Assembly: GCA_963777485.1 (NCBI GenBank)
Contig: CAVZQP010000004.1
Span: forward strand, 310,001 to 374,000
Direction: 5' to 3'
DNA from: Bog-473 sp963777485
GTDB lineage: Bacteria > Actinomycetota > Acidimicrobiia > Acidimicrobiales > RAAP-2
DNA: 64,000 nt
Positions 23,514-31,279 of the stretch are shown here, piece by piece (the stretch's first letter is position 1; every line of letters begins with the position of its first letter). A program made the translations under genes and the position numbers. The notes beneath the pieces were generated by a model. It was not told where the DNA came from, did not search any database, and saw nothing but the letters and a program-made list of their open reading frames with translations.

Positions 23514-25255
23514 GCTGGCAGCGTCCGATCCCGCTTGTCGGCGACACCACGTCCGCGCAGGCACGCAGCGAAGCGCCGCAGGCGTGGTCCTTCGACGCCG
23601 ACGCTCGTGACGCGTTCTACGCGGCCGTCGCGGCGCGCCGAGATATTCGTCGCTTCCGACCCGACGAAATCCCGGCCTCGGTACTCGAACGCATCCTCGG
23701 CGCCGCGCACGCCGCGCCGTCCGTCGGCCACTCTCAGCCATGGCGCTTCGTCCTGGTCCGGAATCGCGAGACGCGCGACCGAGCTGCACTCCTGGCCGAT
23801 CGCGAATGGCACCGGCAGGCTGCGCGTTTCGACGACCGCTCGTCCCGGCACATGCTCGACCTGCAGCTGCACGGCATCCGCGACGCTCCGCTGGGCGTCG
23901 TCGTGTGTTGCGACCGCCGTACCGCGGCAGAGGCCGTTCTCGGTCGGGCCACCTTCGTCGACGCCGACCTCTGGTCGTGCGCCGCGGCGATCGAGAACCT
24001 GTGGTTGGCGGCACGGGTCGAAGGAGTCGGGGTCGGCTGGGTGACCCTTTTCTGCCCCGAAGAGCTCGCCGGGCTAGTCGGCCTTCCCGACGGCGTCGAG
24101 ACCCTGGGGTGGCTGTGCCTCGGCTGGCCGGACGAGCGCCCACCCGAGCCGGGGCTTCAGCGGGCCGGCTGGTCGACGCGTCAGCCGTTGTCCGACGTCG
24201 TACGCTACGAACGCTGGGACGTCGAGGACGAGCATGAACCGGCGGCCCCCGTTTCGCATCTGCGTGCGCCGGAGCCCTCAGCCGTCGTGGGCGCACGCGA
24301 CGAGGGAGACGTCCTCCTCACGCCACCCGGCTCGCTCGGGGTGCTCGATCGGGCAGTCGACCGACTGCTGGCCGTCGGCCTAGGACCGGAGAGCCCGGTG
24401 ATCGCCGTCATCGCGGCGGCGTCCCATCCGGTGACCCGGCACGGCGTCTCGACCTATGACGACGGCGTGACGCGTGAGGTCCTCGCGGCAACGACGGCCG
24501 GCGAGTCTCTGGGTGCCGTCGGCGCCCGCCTCGTCGGTGCAAAGCTCGACATCGTCGACGCCGGAGTCGATGGCACGCCCGTCCCCGGCGCATTCGTCTG
24601 TCGCCCGGACGATCCACGCGGCGATCTCGTCGAGGTCGACGCGTTGTCGCTGTCCGACGTGCAGCGGCTCCTGCAGGCGGGCCGGAAGCACGGCAACCGA
24701 CTCTCGGGCCACATCGTGGTCCTCGGGGAGGTAGGAATCGGCAACACCACCGTTGCGGCCGCGCTCGTGGCGGCCCGCCTCAAGCTCCATGCGGGCGACG
24801 CTGTCGGCTTGGGCGCAGGCGGCGATGCCGACACTCTGGCTCGCAAGCGAGCCATCGTCGATGCCGCGTTGGCCCGAGCGGCCACGGCGCACGAGGATCT
24901 CGGTGAACCCATGGTTGCCCTCGCATCGCTCGGCGGCCCCGAGATCGCCTACTTGAGCGGTGTGACGCTGGGCGCGGCGGAGGCCGGCGCGCTCGTGGTG
25001 CTCGACGGGCTCGTGACCTCATCCGCCGCGCTCATCGCCGTTGGCCTGGAACCTGGAGTGGCCTCGTACCTCGTCGCAGGACAGGAAAGTCGCGAACAGG
25101 TGCACCGCGCCGTGAACCGGCACCTGGGCCTCGAACCATTGCTCTCCCTGCGGCTGCGATCGGGCGAAGGTGTTGGTGGGCTCCTGGCCGCACAATTATT
25201 GCGAAGCGGGGCCGGTCTCCGCGCCGAAACCGGGCGAGTTGAGGATCCTTCGTGA
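23510..25255 (+). CDS. bluB-cobT: BluB-CobT fusion: DMB synthase and DMB phosphoribosyltransferase
   Basis: A 581-residue two-domain protein. Residues 30-235 are BluB, the flavin-destroying 5,6-dimethylbenzimidazole synthase, with RRDIRRFRPDE (Asp45 equivalent to catalytic Asp32 of S. meliloti BluB), APSVGHSQPWRF and GVGVGWVTLF. Residues 265-570 are CobT, which makes alpha-ribazole phosphate, with LLTPPGSLGVLD, GEVGIGNTT (Glu407) and the catalytic-base motif SGEGVGG (Glu553). Thr179 stands where BluB usually has Ser in GWVS, and the usual GDHGV of CobT is replaced by ASHPVTRHGV. The link of about 30 residues is Pro/Glu-rich. Fusion allows DMB to be passed to its activating domain. ATG overlaps the previous stop; last gene of the operon. 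Confidence 0.93.
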   Translation: MSWQRPIPLVGDTTSAQARSEAPQAWSFDADARDAFYAAVAARRDIRRFRPDEIPASVLERILGAAHAAPSVGHSQPWRFVLVRNRETRDRAALLADREWHRQAARFDDRSSRHMLDLQLHGIRDAPLGVVVCCDRRTAAEAVLGRATFVDADLWSCAAAIENLWLAARVEGVGVGWVTLFCPEELAGLVGLPDGVETLGWLCLGWPDERPPEPGLQRAGWSTRQPLSDVVRYERWDVEDEHEPAAPVSHLRAPEPSAVVGARDEGDVLLTPPGSLGVLDRAVDRLLAVGLGPESPVIAVIAAASHPVTRHGVSTYDDGVTREVLAATTAGESLGAVGARLVGAKLDIVDAGVDGTPVPGAFVCRPDDPRGDLVEVDALSLSDVQRLLQAGRKHGNRLSGHIVVLGEVGIGNTTVAAALVAARLKLHAGDAVGLGAGGDADTLARKRAIVDAALARAATAHEDLGEPMVALASLGGPEIAYLSGVTLGAAEAGALVVLDGLVTSSAALIAVGLEPGVASYLVAGQESREQVHRAVNRHLGLEPLLSLRLRSGEGVGGLLAAQLLRSGAGLRAETGRVEDPS

Positions 25256-25312
25256 TTAGGGCGTCTCGTCGAGGGCGCGCCGCCCCTGGGCGACTCCTCG
25301 TCACGAGGGCGA

Positions 25313-25330
25313 ACCGGGGAGTCCCCCGGT
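25313..25330 (+). terminator. hairpin after the cobamide operon
   Basis: ACCGGGG (25313-25319) and CCCCGGT (25324-25330) form a 7-bp stem with a 4-nt loop 57 bp after the last stop codon of the operon. No U-tract is present, so this is a weak terminator candidate. Confidence 0.3.
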
Positions 25331-25381
25331 GTCTCTGCCAGCGGTCCATCGCGTGAGGAGCGATGTCGCTATCGTCACGGC

Positions 25382-25750
25382 ATGACCCAGGGCGATTGGC
25401 GGGAAACGATGCTTTCTCGCATACGCAAGTTGATCGAGCAGGCCGACCCCGACGTCGTCGAGGAACGGAAGTGGGCCAAGGCCTCGAACCCCGAAGGCGT
25501 TCCGACCTGGTACCACGACGGCCTGATCTGCACGGGCGAGACCTATAAGAACCACGTGAAGTTGACCTTTGCCAAGGGTGGCTCCCTGAAGGACCCCGCC
25601 GGCCTCTTCAAGGCTGGCACCGAAGGCGCCGTACGGCGGGCGGTCGATCTCTACGAGGGCGACAAGCTCGACGAGAAAGCGTTCAAAGCGCTCTTCCGGG
25701 ATGCCGTGGCGCTGAACGAGGCGTCGGCGGCGAGCAAAAAGAAGAAGTAG
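25382..25750 (+). CDS. DUF1801 domain protein
   Basis: A 122-residue protein of the DUF1801 family (YdhG-like fold): EERKWAKASNPEGVPTWYHD, ICTGETYKNHVKLTFAKG and LYEGDKLDEKAFKALFRDAV fit the actinobacterial subgroup. The C-terminus is a Lys run (SKKKK). Members are small cytoplasmic proteins with a frataxin-like or related alpha/beta fold and no established activity. It stands alone, 126 bp after the cobamide operon. Function unknown. Confidence 0.85.
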   Translation: MTQGDWRETMLSRIRKLIEQADPDVVEERKWAKASNPEGVPTWYHDGLICTGETYKNHVKLTFAKGGSLKDPAGLFKAGTEGAVRRAVDLYEGDKLDEKAFKALFRDAVALNEASAASKKKK

Positions 25751-25825
25751 TTCGTGTCCGCTTGAGTGCGGTCAGTTCCGGTCGCGGCCAGAGAGGCCGA
25801 CCAGTGACCTGCGGCTGAGCACCGG

Positions 25826-25846
25826 GGCCGGCCGTACAGGCCGGCC
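25826..25846 (+). terminator. perfect GC hairpin after the DUF1801 gene
   Basis: GGCCGGCC (25826-25833), loop GTACA, then GGCCGGCC again (25839-25846) form a perfect 8-bp stem 75 bp after the DUF1801 stop. No U-tract follows. It may terminate that gene, or be part of a structured leader of the gene starting at 25970. Confidence 0.35.
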
Positions 25847-25969
25847 GGCGTTCGTCCGTACCGGGCACAAAGAGGGTTGCTCCGGAAAGCCGGGTTCCGA
25901 CCCATCCATCGGCGGCCCTGGGCCGTAATCACTCCAGACCCAACGCAGAACCGGGGGAGGAGTTCACCG

Positions 25970-26716
25970 ATGAGACCCACCGATGCCGCTCGGATCCAGA
26001 GGTTCCGGCCCGCACATGCGAACCGCCACCTCGTCAGCCGTGGACTCGTACCCGCCGCCGTCCTGGCGGGATCACTCGGCGCGACCACCCTGCCCGTAGG
26101 TGCGCTAGCACCGCAATCGGTCGTGACGGCGGCCAAGGTCGCTGGGCTCGGCACGGTCCTCGTGGCATCGCACCGGCCCCTCTACGAGATGGCCAACGAT
26201 CCCAAAGGCCGTACTTCCTGTACCGGTACCTGCGCCAAGTTCTGGAAGCCGCTGATCGTCTCCCACAACGCGGCGCACCATCTCGGTCACGTGTCCGGCC
26301 TCGGCACCGTCCACCGGTCCAACGAGCTCCAGGTGGCAATCCACGGCCACGTCCTCTATTTCTTCTTGGCTGATCACTCCGCGTCACATGCGGGTGGGCA
26401 GGGCATCGCGAACACCTGGTACACGGTCAACTCGAACGGGACACTCAACCGCACGAAGAGCGCCGGAACGAGTCTCACGGTCCCGCCGACGTCCACACCG
26501 GGGTCGACTGCGCCCTCCCCTTCGACCACGACGCGGCCGACCTCGGCACCGGCGAACCCCAACAGCCCTGCGCCGACCAGTCCGGCGCCGACCAGCCCGC
26601 CACCGACCTCACCGCCGACAACCTCTCCGCCTCCCCCGCCGCCGACCACCACGACGACACCCCCTCCGACCACAACGCCGACCACGTCGGGTGGCGGCGG
26701 GGGCGTGGGGTTCTGA
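25970..26716 (+). CDS. secreted COG4315-type repeat protein with Pro/Thr-rich tail
   Basis: A 248-residue exported protein. An N-terminal signal segment (about 25-45) is followed by two copies of the short secreted repeat (PF03640, COG4315): TVLVASHRPLYEMAND with CTGTCAKFWKPL, then ELQVAIHGHVLYFFLADH. From about residue 165 the chain is an extended Pro/Thr/Ser linker of about 75 residues ending in a glycine run, which suggests a wall-spanning or glycosylated stalk. ATG 25970 follows GGGGAGGAG. Members are surface proteins of unknown activity. A related protein is encoded at 29018-29569. Confidence 0.82.
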   Translation: MRPTDAARIQRFRPAHANRHLVSRGLVPAAVLAGSLGATTLPVGALAPQSVVTAAKVAGLGTVLVASHRPLYEMANDPKGRTSCTGTCAKFWKPLIVSHNAAHHLGHVSGLGTVHRSNELQVAIHGHVLYFFLADHSASHAGGQGIANTWYTVNSNGTLNRTKSAGTSLTVPPTSTPGSTAPSPSTTTRPTSAPANPNSPAPTSPAPTSPPPTSPPTTSPPPPPPTTTTTPPPTTTPTTSGGGGGVGF

Positions 26717-26736
26717 TCCTCTAGGTCAGACCTCGC

Positions 26737-27384
26737 TTACCAGACGCCCGGCAGCATCCTCCAGCGAACCCGCCGGCAATATGCAGGGTGCGCGGGGTTC
26801 TGCGCCAGGACCCGTTCCTCGGCGCGGATGCGTCCGACATCGCAACCCATGGCCAGCAGCGCGACGAGGACGTTGCGCAGCGAGAAGCTCTGGACCAGGT
26901 AGCCGGCCAGCAGCAGGACATAGGACGCGTAGACCGGGTGGCGGACGATCGCGTACGGTCCCCGGCTGACCAGGCCTCGGTCCGCCGCGGCAAAGCCGAA
27001 TGACCGCCCGAGCGTCGCCAAGGACCAAAGTGCGAAGAGCACGCCCGCCAACTGGAGGGCCAGCCCGGTCGAAAGCCCCCAGCTCGGGTGCGCACCGTCG
27101 GGCCGGAGCAAGACGGGGCTGAACGTCCCGCCGAAGGCGAGGAGCCAGTCGCCGAAGCGCAGCGTCACCGTGTTCGCCGGACGGCGGACGAGATACGCCA
27201 CGACCACCACCGCCTGCTGGGCGAAGAAGAGGAGCCCGATCGGGCGATGCGTGTGGAAGTACGACGACAGCGTCACATAGGCGAAATACGCCGCACCGGC
27301 CGCGCCGACGACGTTCGCCGAGACCCGGACGATCTGTTGCGAGCGCGGTGGCAGCGCGTGCTGGACCCGTGCGACGCCGGGCAC
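26737..27384 (-). CDS. isoprenylcysteine carboxyl methyltransferase-family membrane protein
   Basis: A 215-residue membrane protein with about five hydrophobic segments and the ICMT/PEMT-like C-terminal signature: RGLVSRGPYAIVRHPVYASY, then the late acidic pair RIRAEERVL. The RHPxY and EE elements form the S-adenosylmethionine site in this family. In bacteria such proteins methylate lipids or small lipophilic molecules; the substrate is unknown. The GTG start lies 4 bp after the DoxX stop, so it is the third gene of the operon 28977-26737. Confidence 0.85.
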   Translation of the reverse strand: MPGVARVQHALPPRSQQIVRVSANVVGAAGAAYFAYVTLSSYFHTHRPIGLLFFAQQAVVVVAYLVRRPANTVTLRFGDWLLAFGGTFSPVLLRPDGAHPSWGLSTGLALQLAGVLFALWSLATLGRSFGFAAADRGLVSRGPYAIVRHPVYASYVLLLAGYLVQSFSLRNVLVALLAMGCDVGRIRAEERVLAQNPAHPAYCRRVRWRMLPGVW

Positions 27385-27388
27385 TACT

Positions 27389-27931
27389 TCAGCCCCCGCC
27401 GCTGCCCTCGTGGGTCGGGCGCCCAGCGGCGAGCCGCTGTCCGATCACGGCATCGAGGCTGAAACGGCCGGCCCCGAGCAGGGCCACGACGAGCGCGAGG
27501 AAGGCCAGGGCCAGGTTGAGCTGGTAGCCGGGAGGGTTCGTCGAGTTGTTGATGCCTGTCGCCCAGGTCACCGTGATCATCGCCATGACCATGTCACCGA
27601 CGAGTGCGAGGCCGGCAAGGCGGGCGCAGAATCCCAAGGCCATGGCGACACCACTGCCGAACTCGACCAGGCCGCCGAGCACGGCGAAGAAGCCTCCCGG
27701 ATGCAGGTGGGCGACGTTGGACATGTAGAGCGACGTCCCGTGGATGCCCGGGCCGTTGAAGGCGCCGAACAGCTTGCCGGCGCCGTAGTAGATGAAGATC
27801 CAGGCGAGGCCGACGCGGGCTGCCAGCAGCCCCAGGTCTGCCGGCAGTGGGGACGACCGGACGCTGAACACCAACCGGAGCAGCTCGCGTCCGCGCGCCG
27901 CGGGGCTCGAGAGAGTGGCGGTCGTCGCCAT
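27389..27931 (-). CDS. DoxX-family membrane protein
   Basis: A 180-residue protein with four membrane helices and the DoxX pattern LGLLAARVGLAWIFIYYGAGK, GGLVEFGSGVAMALG and a polar loop after helix three. DoxX proteins are associated with thiosulfate:quinone reductase subunits or with membrane redox complexes. ATG 27931 shares its A with the stop of the upstream sterol-desaturase gene (TGATG). The C-terminus ends in GSGGG. Function in this operon unknown. Confidence 0.88.
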   Translation of the reverse strand: MATTATLSSPAARGRELLRLVFSVRSSPLPADLGLLAARVGLAWIFIYYGAGKLFGAFNGPGIHGTSLYMSNVAHLHPGGFFAVLGGLVEFGSGVAMALGFCARLAGLALVGDMVMAMITVTWATGINNSTNPPGYQLNLALAFLALVVALLGAGRFSLDAVIGQRLAAGRPTHEGSGGG

Positions 27932-28977
27932 CACGCCTCGGAGGTGACGGGAGCGTCCCGAATCGTCGGAAGATCAACGGGTTGGCTCATCGGGCGGAAC
28001 GGGCCGACGAGTTGCGCCGCCAACACCGCCAGGTGCCGGGGGCGCTGCCCTTCCTGCTCGACCCTCAAGGGCCTGCCGGGGATGCCGGTGTCGATCCGCA
28101 CCGTCTCCGCCGTGGGGAAGACGGCCCGGCGGAAGAGCTGGTCCCAGATCGTCAGGGCAAAGCCCAGATTGACGTCCTGGGCACCGTCGAGCCGATGGTG
28201 GATGCGGTGATAGTTCGGGCTCACGAACACCCGCCCCAACGGCCCGAAGGTCAAGTTGGTGTTCGAATGGGCCAGGGCGACCCAGCCGCCGTAGAGGACC
28301 AGCAGCAACGCCGACACGACGCCGTTGTGGAGCAGGATCACTCCGGGCAGGAGGGCGAGCACGTACGACACGTGCAGGAACGGGTGGGTGCGGAAGACGC
28401 TCAGCGCGTTGAGGTCTTCCTGGGAGTGGTGGAGCTCATGGAAGCGCCACAGCATCCGCACACGATGGTTGATCAGGTGGACGAACCAGTTGCACCCGTC
28501 CATGGCGACGAAGATCACGGCCACCGCCACCCACTGCGGCACGAAGCCCATGCGGGGCAGCACGAGCCACGGCGCCGCCCGGTTGACCAGCTCGGCGAAC
28601 GAGAGGGTCAGCGCCGTCACGAGGGGCGCCACGATGGCGACGTTGAGCAGCGTGTAGAGGACGTCCTGGCGGTGTCCGCGCGCCACGAGCGGTCGCCGTT
28701 GCGCCGGCCGAACCCGCTCGAGGATCAGGATCGGGCCGATGATGGCGAGAGTGAGCGGCCCGAGCACGACGACGCGCAGGACGCTGACCGACCCGGCGTA
28801 ATTCACGCCGCCCCACCTGGTGGCCCATCCGAACCCGACGAGGACGGCGGCCCCAGCCACCCAGAGGCATGCCGGGAGGTAGACACGCGCGGCGAGCACG
28901 GACCGCACGTGAGCGAGCCGGCGCCGCCATGCTCCGACCTCGGGCGAGGTCGAGGTCCAGACGGGGACGACTACCAC
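27931..28977 (-). CDS. sterol desaturase/fatty acid hydroxylase-family membrane di-iron enzyme
   Basis: A 348-residue integral membrane protein with the histidine clusters of this superfamily: HLINHRVRMLWRFHELHHSQ, then HPFLHVSYV, SNTNL and NYHRIHHRLD. These bind a di-iron centre that hydroxylates or desaturates lipids, carotenoids or sterols. Four or more membrane helices flank the clusters. First gene of an operon with DoxX and an ICMT-like methyltransferase, so a lipid that is oxidised and then methylated is a reasonable but unproven reading. Confidence 0.9.
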   Translation of the reverse strand: MVVVPVWTSTSPEVGAWRRRLAHVRSVLAARVYLPACLWVAGAAVLVGFGWATRWGGVNYAGSVSVLRVVVLGPLTLAIIGPILILERVRPAQRRPLVARGHRQDVLYTLLNVAIVAPLVTALTLSFAELVNRAAPWLVLPRMGFVPQWVAVAVIFVAMDGCNWFVHLINHRVRMLWRFHELHHSQEDLNALSVFRTHPFLHVSYVLALLPGVILLHNGVVSALLLVLYGGWVALAHSNTNLTFGPLGRVFVSPNYHRIHHRLDGAQDVNLGFALTIWDQLFRRAVFPTAETVRIDTGIPGRPLRVEQEGQRPRHLAVLAAQLVGPFRPMSQPVDLPTIRDAPVTSEA

Positions 28978-29017
28978 GGGGCCCGACCTTCAGGCGAGCC
29001 ATTGGCCAGCCGGCGCA

Positions 29018-29569
29018 TCAGAACGATGCGCCGCCGGAGCCGGCGCTGGTCCCGCCAGAATTGCCACTGGAGCCCGAACCGGACGAACCCGACGATCCCT
29101 TGGCCACCACCACGTCGGTCCATTTGCCCCACTTGTCCGTGGTGTTGCCAGTCGCCTTTCCTCCCGACTTGTCCTTGAAGAACCAGTAGACCGGCTGACC
29201 GCCGTACGTGACCTGCATGAGGCCGTTAGGGCCGGCGGTCGTCCCGAGTTTCGCGATCTGTACGCCCTTCCCTGGCGTCGCGCTGCTCACACTGGCGGGC
29301 AACGTCAGGGCGGGCCAGACCTTCAGGCAGCCGGTACCGCACGTGACGGAACCCGGCTTGAGGACGTAGAGCGGTTTCCCATTGGCGGTGAGTACCTTGC
29401 TCTTTCCGATCGTCGTGACGGACACCGTGACCTGCTTGCCGCTGGAGGCTCCGGCGGTGCCGGCGGAAAGTGCCGTGGCCGACACGGCACCGAGGGCGAG
29501 CGCAGCCGTGCCGAGAACTCCGAGCCAGCCGTGGGAGGTGGCCGCCGGGCGTTGGGTGGTGGTCTTCAT
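29018..29569 (-). CDS. secreted COG4315-type repeat protein
   Basis: A 183-residue exported protein with signal peptide (1-42, ending at TAGASS), two COG4315/PF03640 repeats (VLTANGKPLYVLKPG with CGTGCLKVWPAL, then LMQVTYGGQPVYWFFKD) and a Ser/Gly-rich tail. The single Cys pair (CGTGC) probably forms a disulfide. A GAGGAG element precedes the ATG. With the similar protein at 25970-26716 it brackets the sterol-desaturase operon. Activity unknown; such proteins are abundant in actinobacterial surfaces. Confidence 0.85.
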   Translation of the reverse strand: MKTTTQRPAATSHGWLGVLGTAALALGAVSATALSAGTAGASSGKQVTVSVTTIGKSKVLTANGKPLYVLKPGSVTCGTGCLKVWPALTLPASVSSATPGKGVQIAKLGTTAGPNGLMQVTYGGQPVYWFFKDKSGGKATGNTTDKWGKWTDVVVAKGSSGSSGSGSSGNSGGTSAGSGGASF

Positions 29570-29807
29570 GTGGGGAATCTCCTCGTCTGAGGGGCGGGGC
29601 TCGCTGGATCTCGCTCCAGTGTTCCTTACCCTGCCTCGTACAAATAGTCCTACGGGCCAGGTAGGGCAAGGGATTCCGGCGAACTACGCCCGAACTGGAC
29701 TAGTCCGGCTCCCGTACCCCCGGTGTCGGGCTCGGGCTCGAGATTCGGCCGACGAATCGGGGGACGAGGTCCTGGGCCGGACCCGGTCGGAGGCACCGGG
29801 TACACAC

Positions 29808-30155
29808 CTATTGGTGGAGGTGTCGCTCCCAGTCTGCGGGGACCCGTCCGCTCGGTCCCGGCACAGGCTGATCGAGTGGATGATGCGTCGGAGGAGCGAG
29901 CGGCGGACCCTGTGTGAACTCGTCACTGCGGTAGTCGTAGAACCAGTCTTCGCCCGGCTCGAAGCTGGCGATGATCGGGTGGCCGGACTTGCGGGCGTGG
30001 GCCGTCGCGTGCTGCGCCGGAGAGTTGTCGCAGCATCCGATGTGGCCGCACTCCGCGCAGCGGCGGAGGTGGAGCCACCAGCCTTCTGCGGCCTCGCACT
30101 CGAGACACCCGGTGCCACTCGGCTCCTTCGTCGGGTCGATCGTCTGATCGGTCAT
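29808..30155 (-). CDS. UBP-type zinc finger protein
   Basis: A 115-residue protein with a bacterial zf-UBP domain. Likely zinc ligands are C17, C20, C33, C36, C41 and His residues in QHATAHARKSGH (H49, H53, H59). The segment GHPIIASFEPGEDWFYDY is the typical end of the fold. In eukaryotes the domain binds the free C-terminus of ubiquitin; the bacterial ligand is unknown. As I recall, actinobacterial copies are often next to thioredoxin-reductase-like flavoproteins, and one is encoded 1.1 kb away (31280-32938). The 238-bp gap 29570-29807 contains only a 6-bp inverted repeat, GATTCG/CGAATC (29742-29758). Confidence 0.9.
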   Translation of the reverse strand: MTDQTIDPTKEPSGTGCLECEAAEGWWLHLRRCAECGHIGCCDNSPAQHATAHARKSGHPIIASFEPGEDWFYDYRSDEFTQGPPLAPPTHHPLDQPVPGPSGRVPADWERHLHQ

Positions 30156-30197
30156 CTCACTGCCTTCCGGTCACCAGGACGTTTCTACCCTAGAGGT

Positions 30198-30239
30198 GCC
30201 TGGTCCTGCCTGGTCCTGCCTGGTCCTGCCTCTCCTGCC
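30198..30239 (+). repeat. short tandem repeat, 10-bp unit
   Basis: TGGTCCTGCC occurs three times without change at 30201-30230, with partial copies on each side (GCC before, TCTCCTGCC after). It lies in the region between the divergent UBP and EamA genes. Short tandem units of this kind can vary in number by slippage. Confidence 0.8.
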
Positions 30240-30271
30240 TCGGTCGGCGGCCACGGATCCGCGGGCCCGGT

Positions 30272-30290
30272 CGATCAATAGGATTGATCG
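30272..30290. promoter_or_regulatory. perfect operator-like palindrome upstream of the EamA-type gene
   Basis: CGATCAAT (30272-30279), spacer AGG, ATTGATCG (30283-30290). The 19-bp perfect inverted repeat ends 29 bp before the transporter start and is AT-rich against a GC-rich background. A transcription factor site is likely; the factor is not encoded nearby in an obvious way. Confidence 0.5.
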
Positions 30291-30319
30291 GATACGGGGC
30301 GGAGGAAGGAGGTCTGGCG

Positions 30320-31240
30320 ATGTCGACCGCAGTCGTCTTGGCGCTGATTGCGAGCTTCTGCACGGCCACCTCCTCGGTCTGTCAACGCATCGGCGCCACC
30401 ACTGCGCCGACCGGCGACAAGTTCACTCTGAAGCTTCTGCTCTACCTGGCTCGCAACCCAATGTGGCTGGCCGGCGTTGCGAGCCTGATCCTCGGCTTCG
30501 TTTTCCAGGTAGTGGCGCTGCACTTCGGTGGTCTCGCGCTCGTACAGCCGATCTTCGCCACCGAATTGATCTTCGTGTTCGGCTACATGGCGGTGATGGG
30601 CCGGAAGAGCCCTCGCAAGACGGACTGGATGGCGGCCGTCGCGATGGCGGCCGGGCTCTCGGTGTTCCTGTTCACTGCGGCACCTTCGGGCGGAAGGGTG
30701 CACCCGCCCGCAACGTTGTGGTGGCTTGCCGGTGTCTCCGCGCTCGGCCTCGCTGCCGTGGTGACGGTGGCCGCCTATGTGCCACTTCGTCGGGGCTCGC
30801 GCCCGTCACCTGCACGAAAGGCCGCCACGATCGGCATCGCGACCGGTATCTCGTGGGGATTCGTGGCGGCCGTCATCAAGGAGATGAGCACGCATCGGAC
30901 ACTCGGGTCGGCCCTGTCGTCGTGGACGCCTTACGTGCTCGTCGGTGTCGGAGCGATCTCGATGATCCTCGCCGCGCATGCTCTCCAAGCGGGTCCGCTT
31001 GCCGCATCCCAACCCGGATTCACCATCGTCGACCCTCTCGTGGCGAGTCTTCTCGGGGTCTTCGTGTTCTCGGAGCACCTGCAGCTGCAACCCACCGACC
31101 TCGCGGTCGAAGTTCTCTCACTGGGTGCTCTGGTCTGGGGTGTGATCACGCTCAGTCACAGCCGGCTGATTCACGGCGAAGACCCTGAGACGCTGGCTCC
31201 CGAGCCGCCCGTGAACGTCAGGCTCAACGTCGACGGGTGA
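30320..31240 (+). CDS. DMT/EamA-type membrane transporter
   Basis: A 306-residue protein with nine or ten hydrophobic helices in the drug/metabolite transporter arrangement; it starts with ALIASFCTATSSVCQRIGA, and the second half repeats the pattern. The subgroup resembles actinobacterial DMT proteins of the NIPA/Mg-like branch. ATG 30320 follows AAGGAGG with good spacing, and a perfect palindrome sits just upstream. Substrate unknown. The next gene starts 39 bp downstream on the same strand. Confidence 0.85.
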   Translation: MSTAVVLALIASFCTATSSVCQRIGATTAPTGDKFTLKLLLYLARNPMWLAGVASLILGFVFQVVALHFGGLALVQPIFATELIFVFGYMAVMGRKSPRKTDWMAAVAMAAGLSVFLFTAAPSGGRVHPPATLWWLAGVSALGLAAVVTVAAYVPLRRGSRPSPARKAATIGIATGISWGFVAAVIKEMSTHRTLGSALSSWTPYVLVGVGAISMILAAHALQAGPLAASQPGFTIVDPLVASLLGVFVFSEHLQLQPTDLAVEVLSLGALVWGVITLSHSRLIHGEDPETLAPEPPVNVRLNVDG

Positions 31241-31279
31241 ACGCGCCTCAATCCGCAGAACTGCTGGGAAGCGAACGCA

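Noticed and set aside
25860..25969. A c-di-GMP or c-di-AMP riboswitch ahead of the 25970 gene
   Set aside because: The conserved cores of those riboswitches could not be matched; only generic GC hairpins are visible.
27389..27931. The DoxX protein's C-terminal GSGGG as a ubiquitin-like tail for the UBP finger protein
   Set aside because: A glycine-rich end on a four-helix membrane protein is not a ubiquitin fold; glycine runs are common in these proteins.
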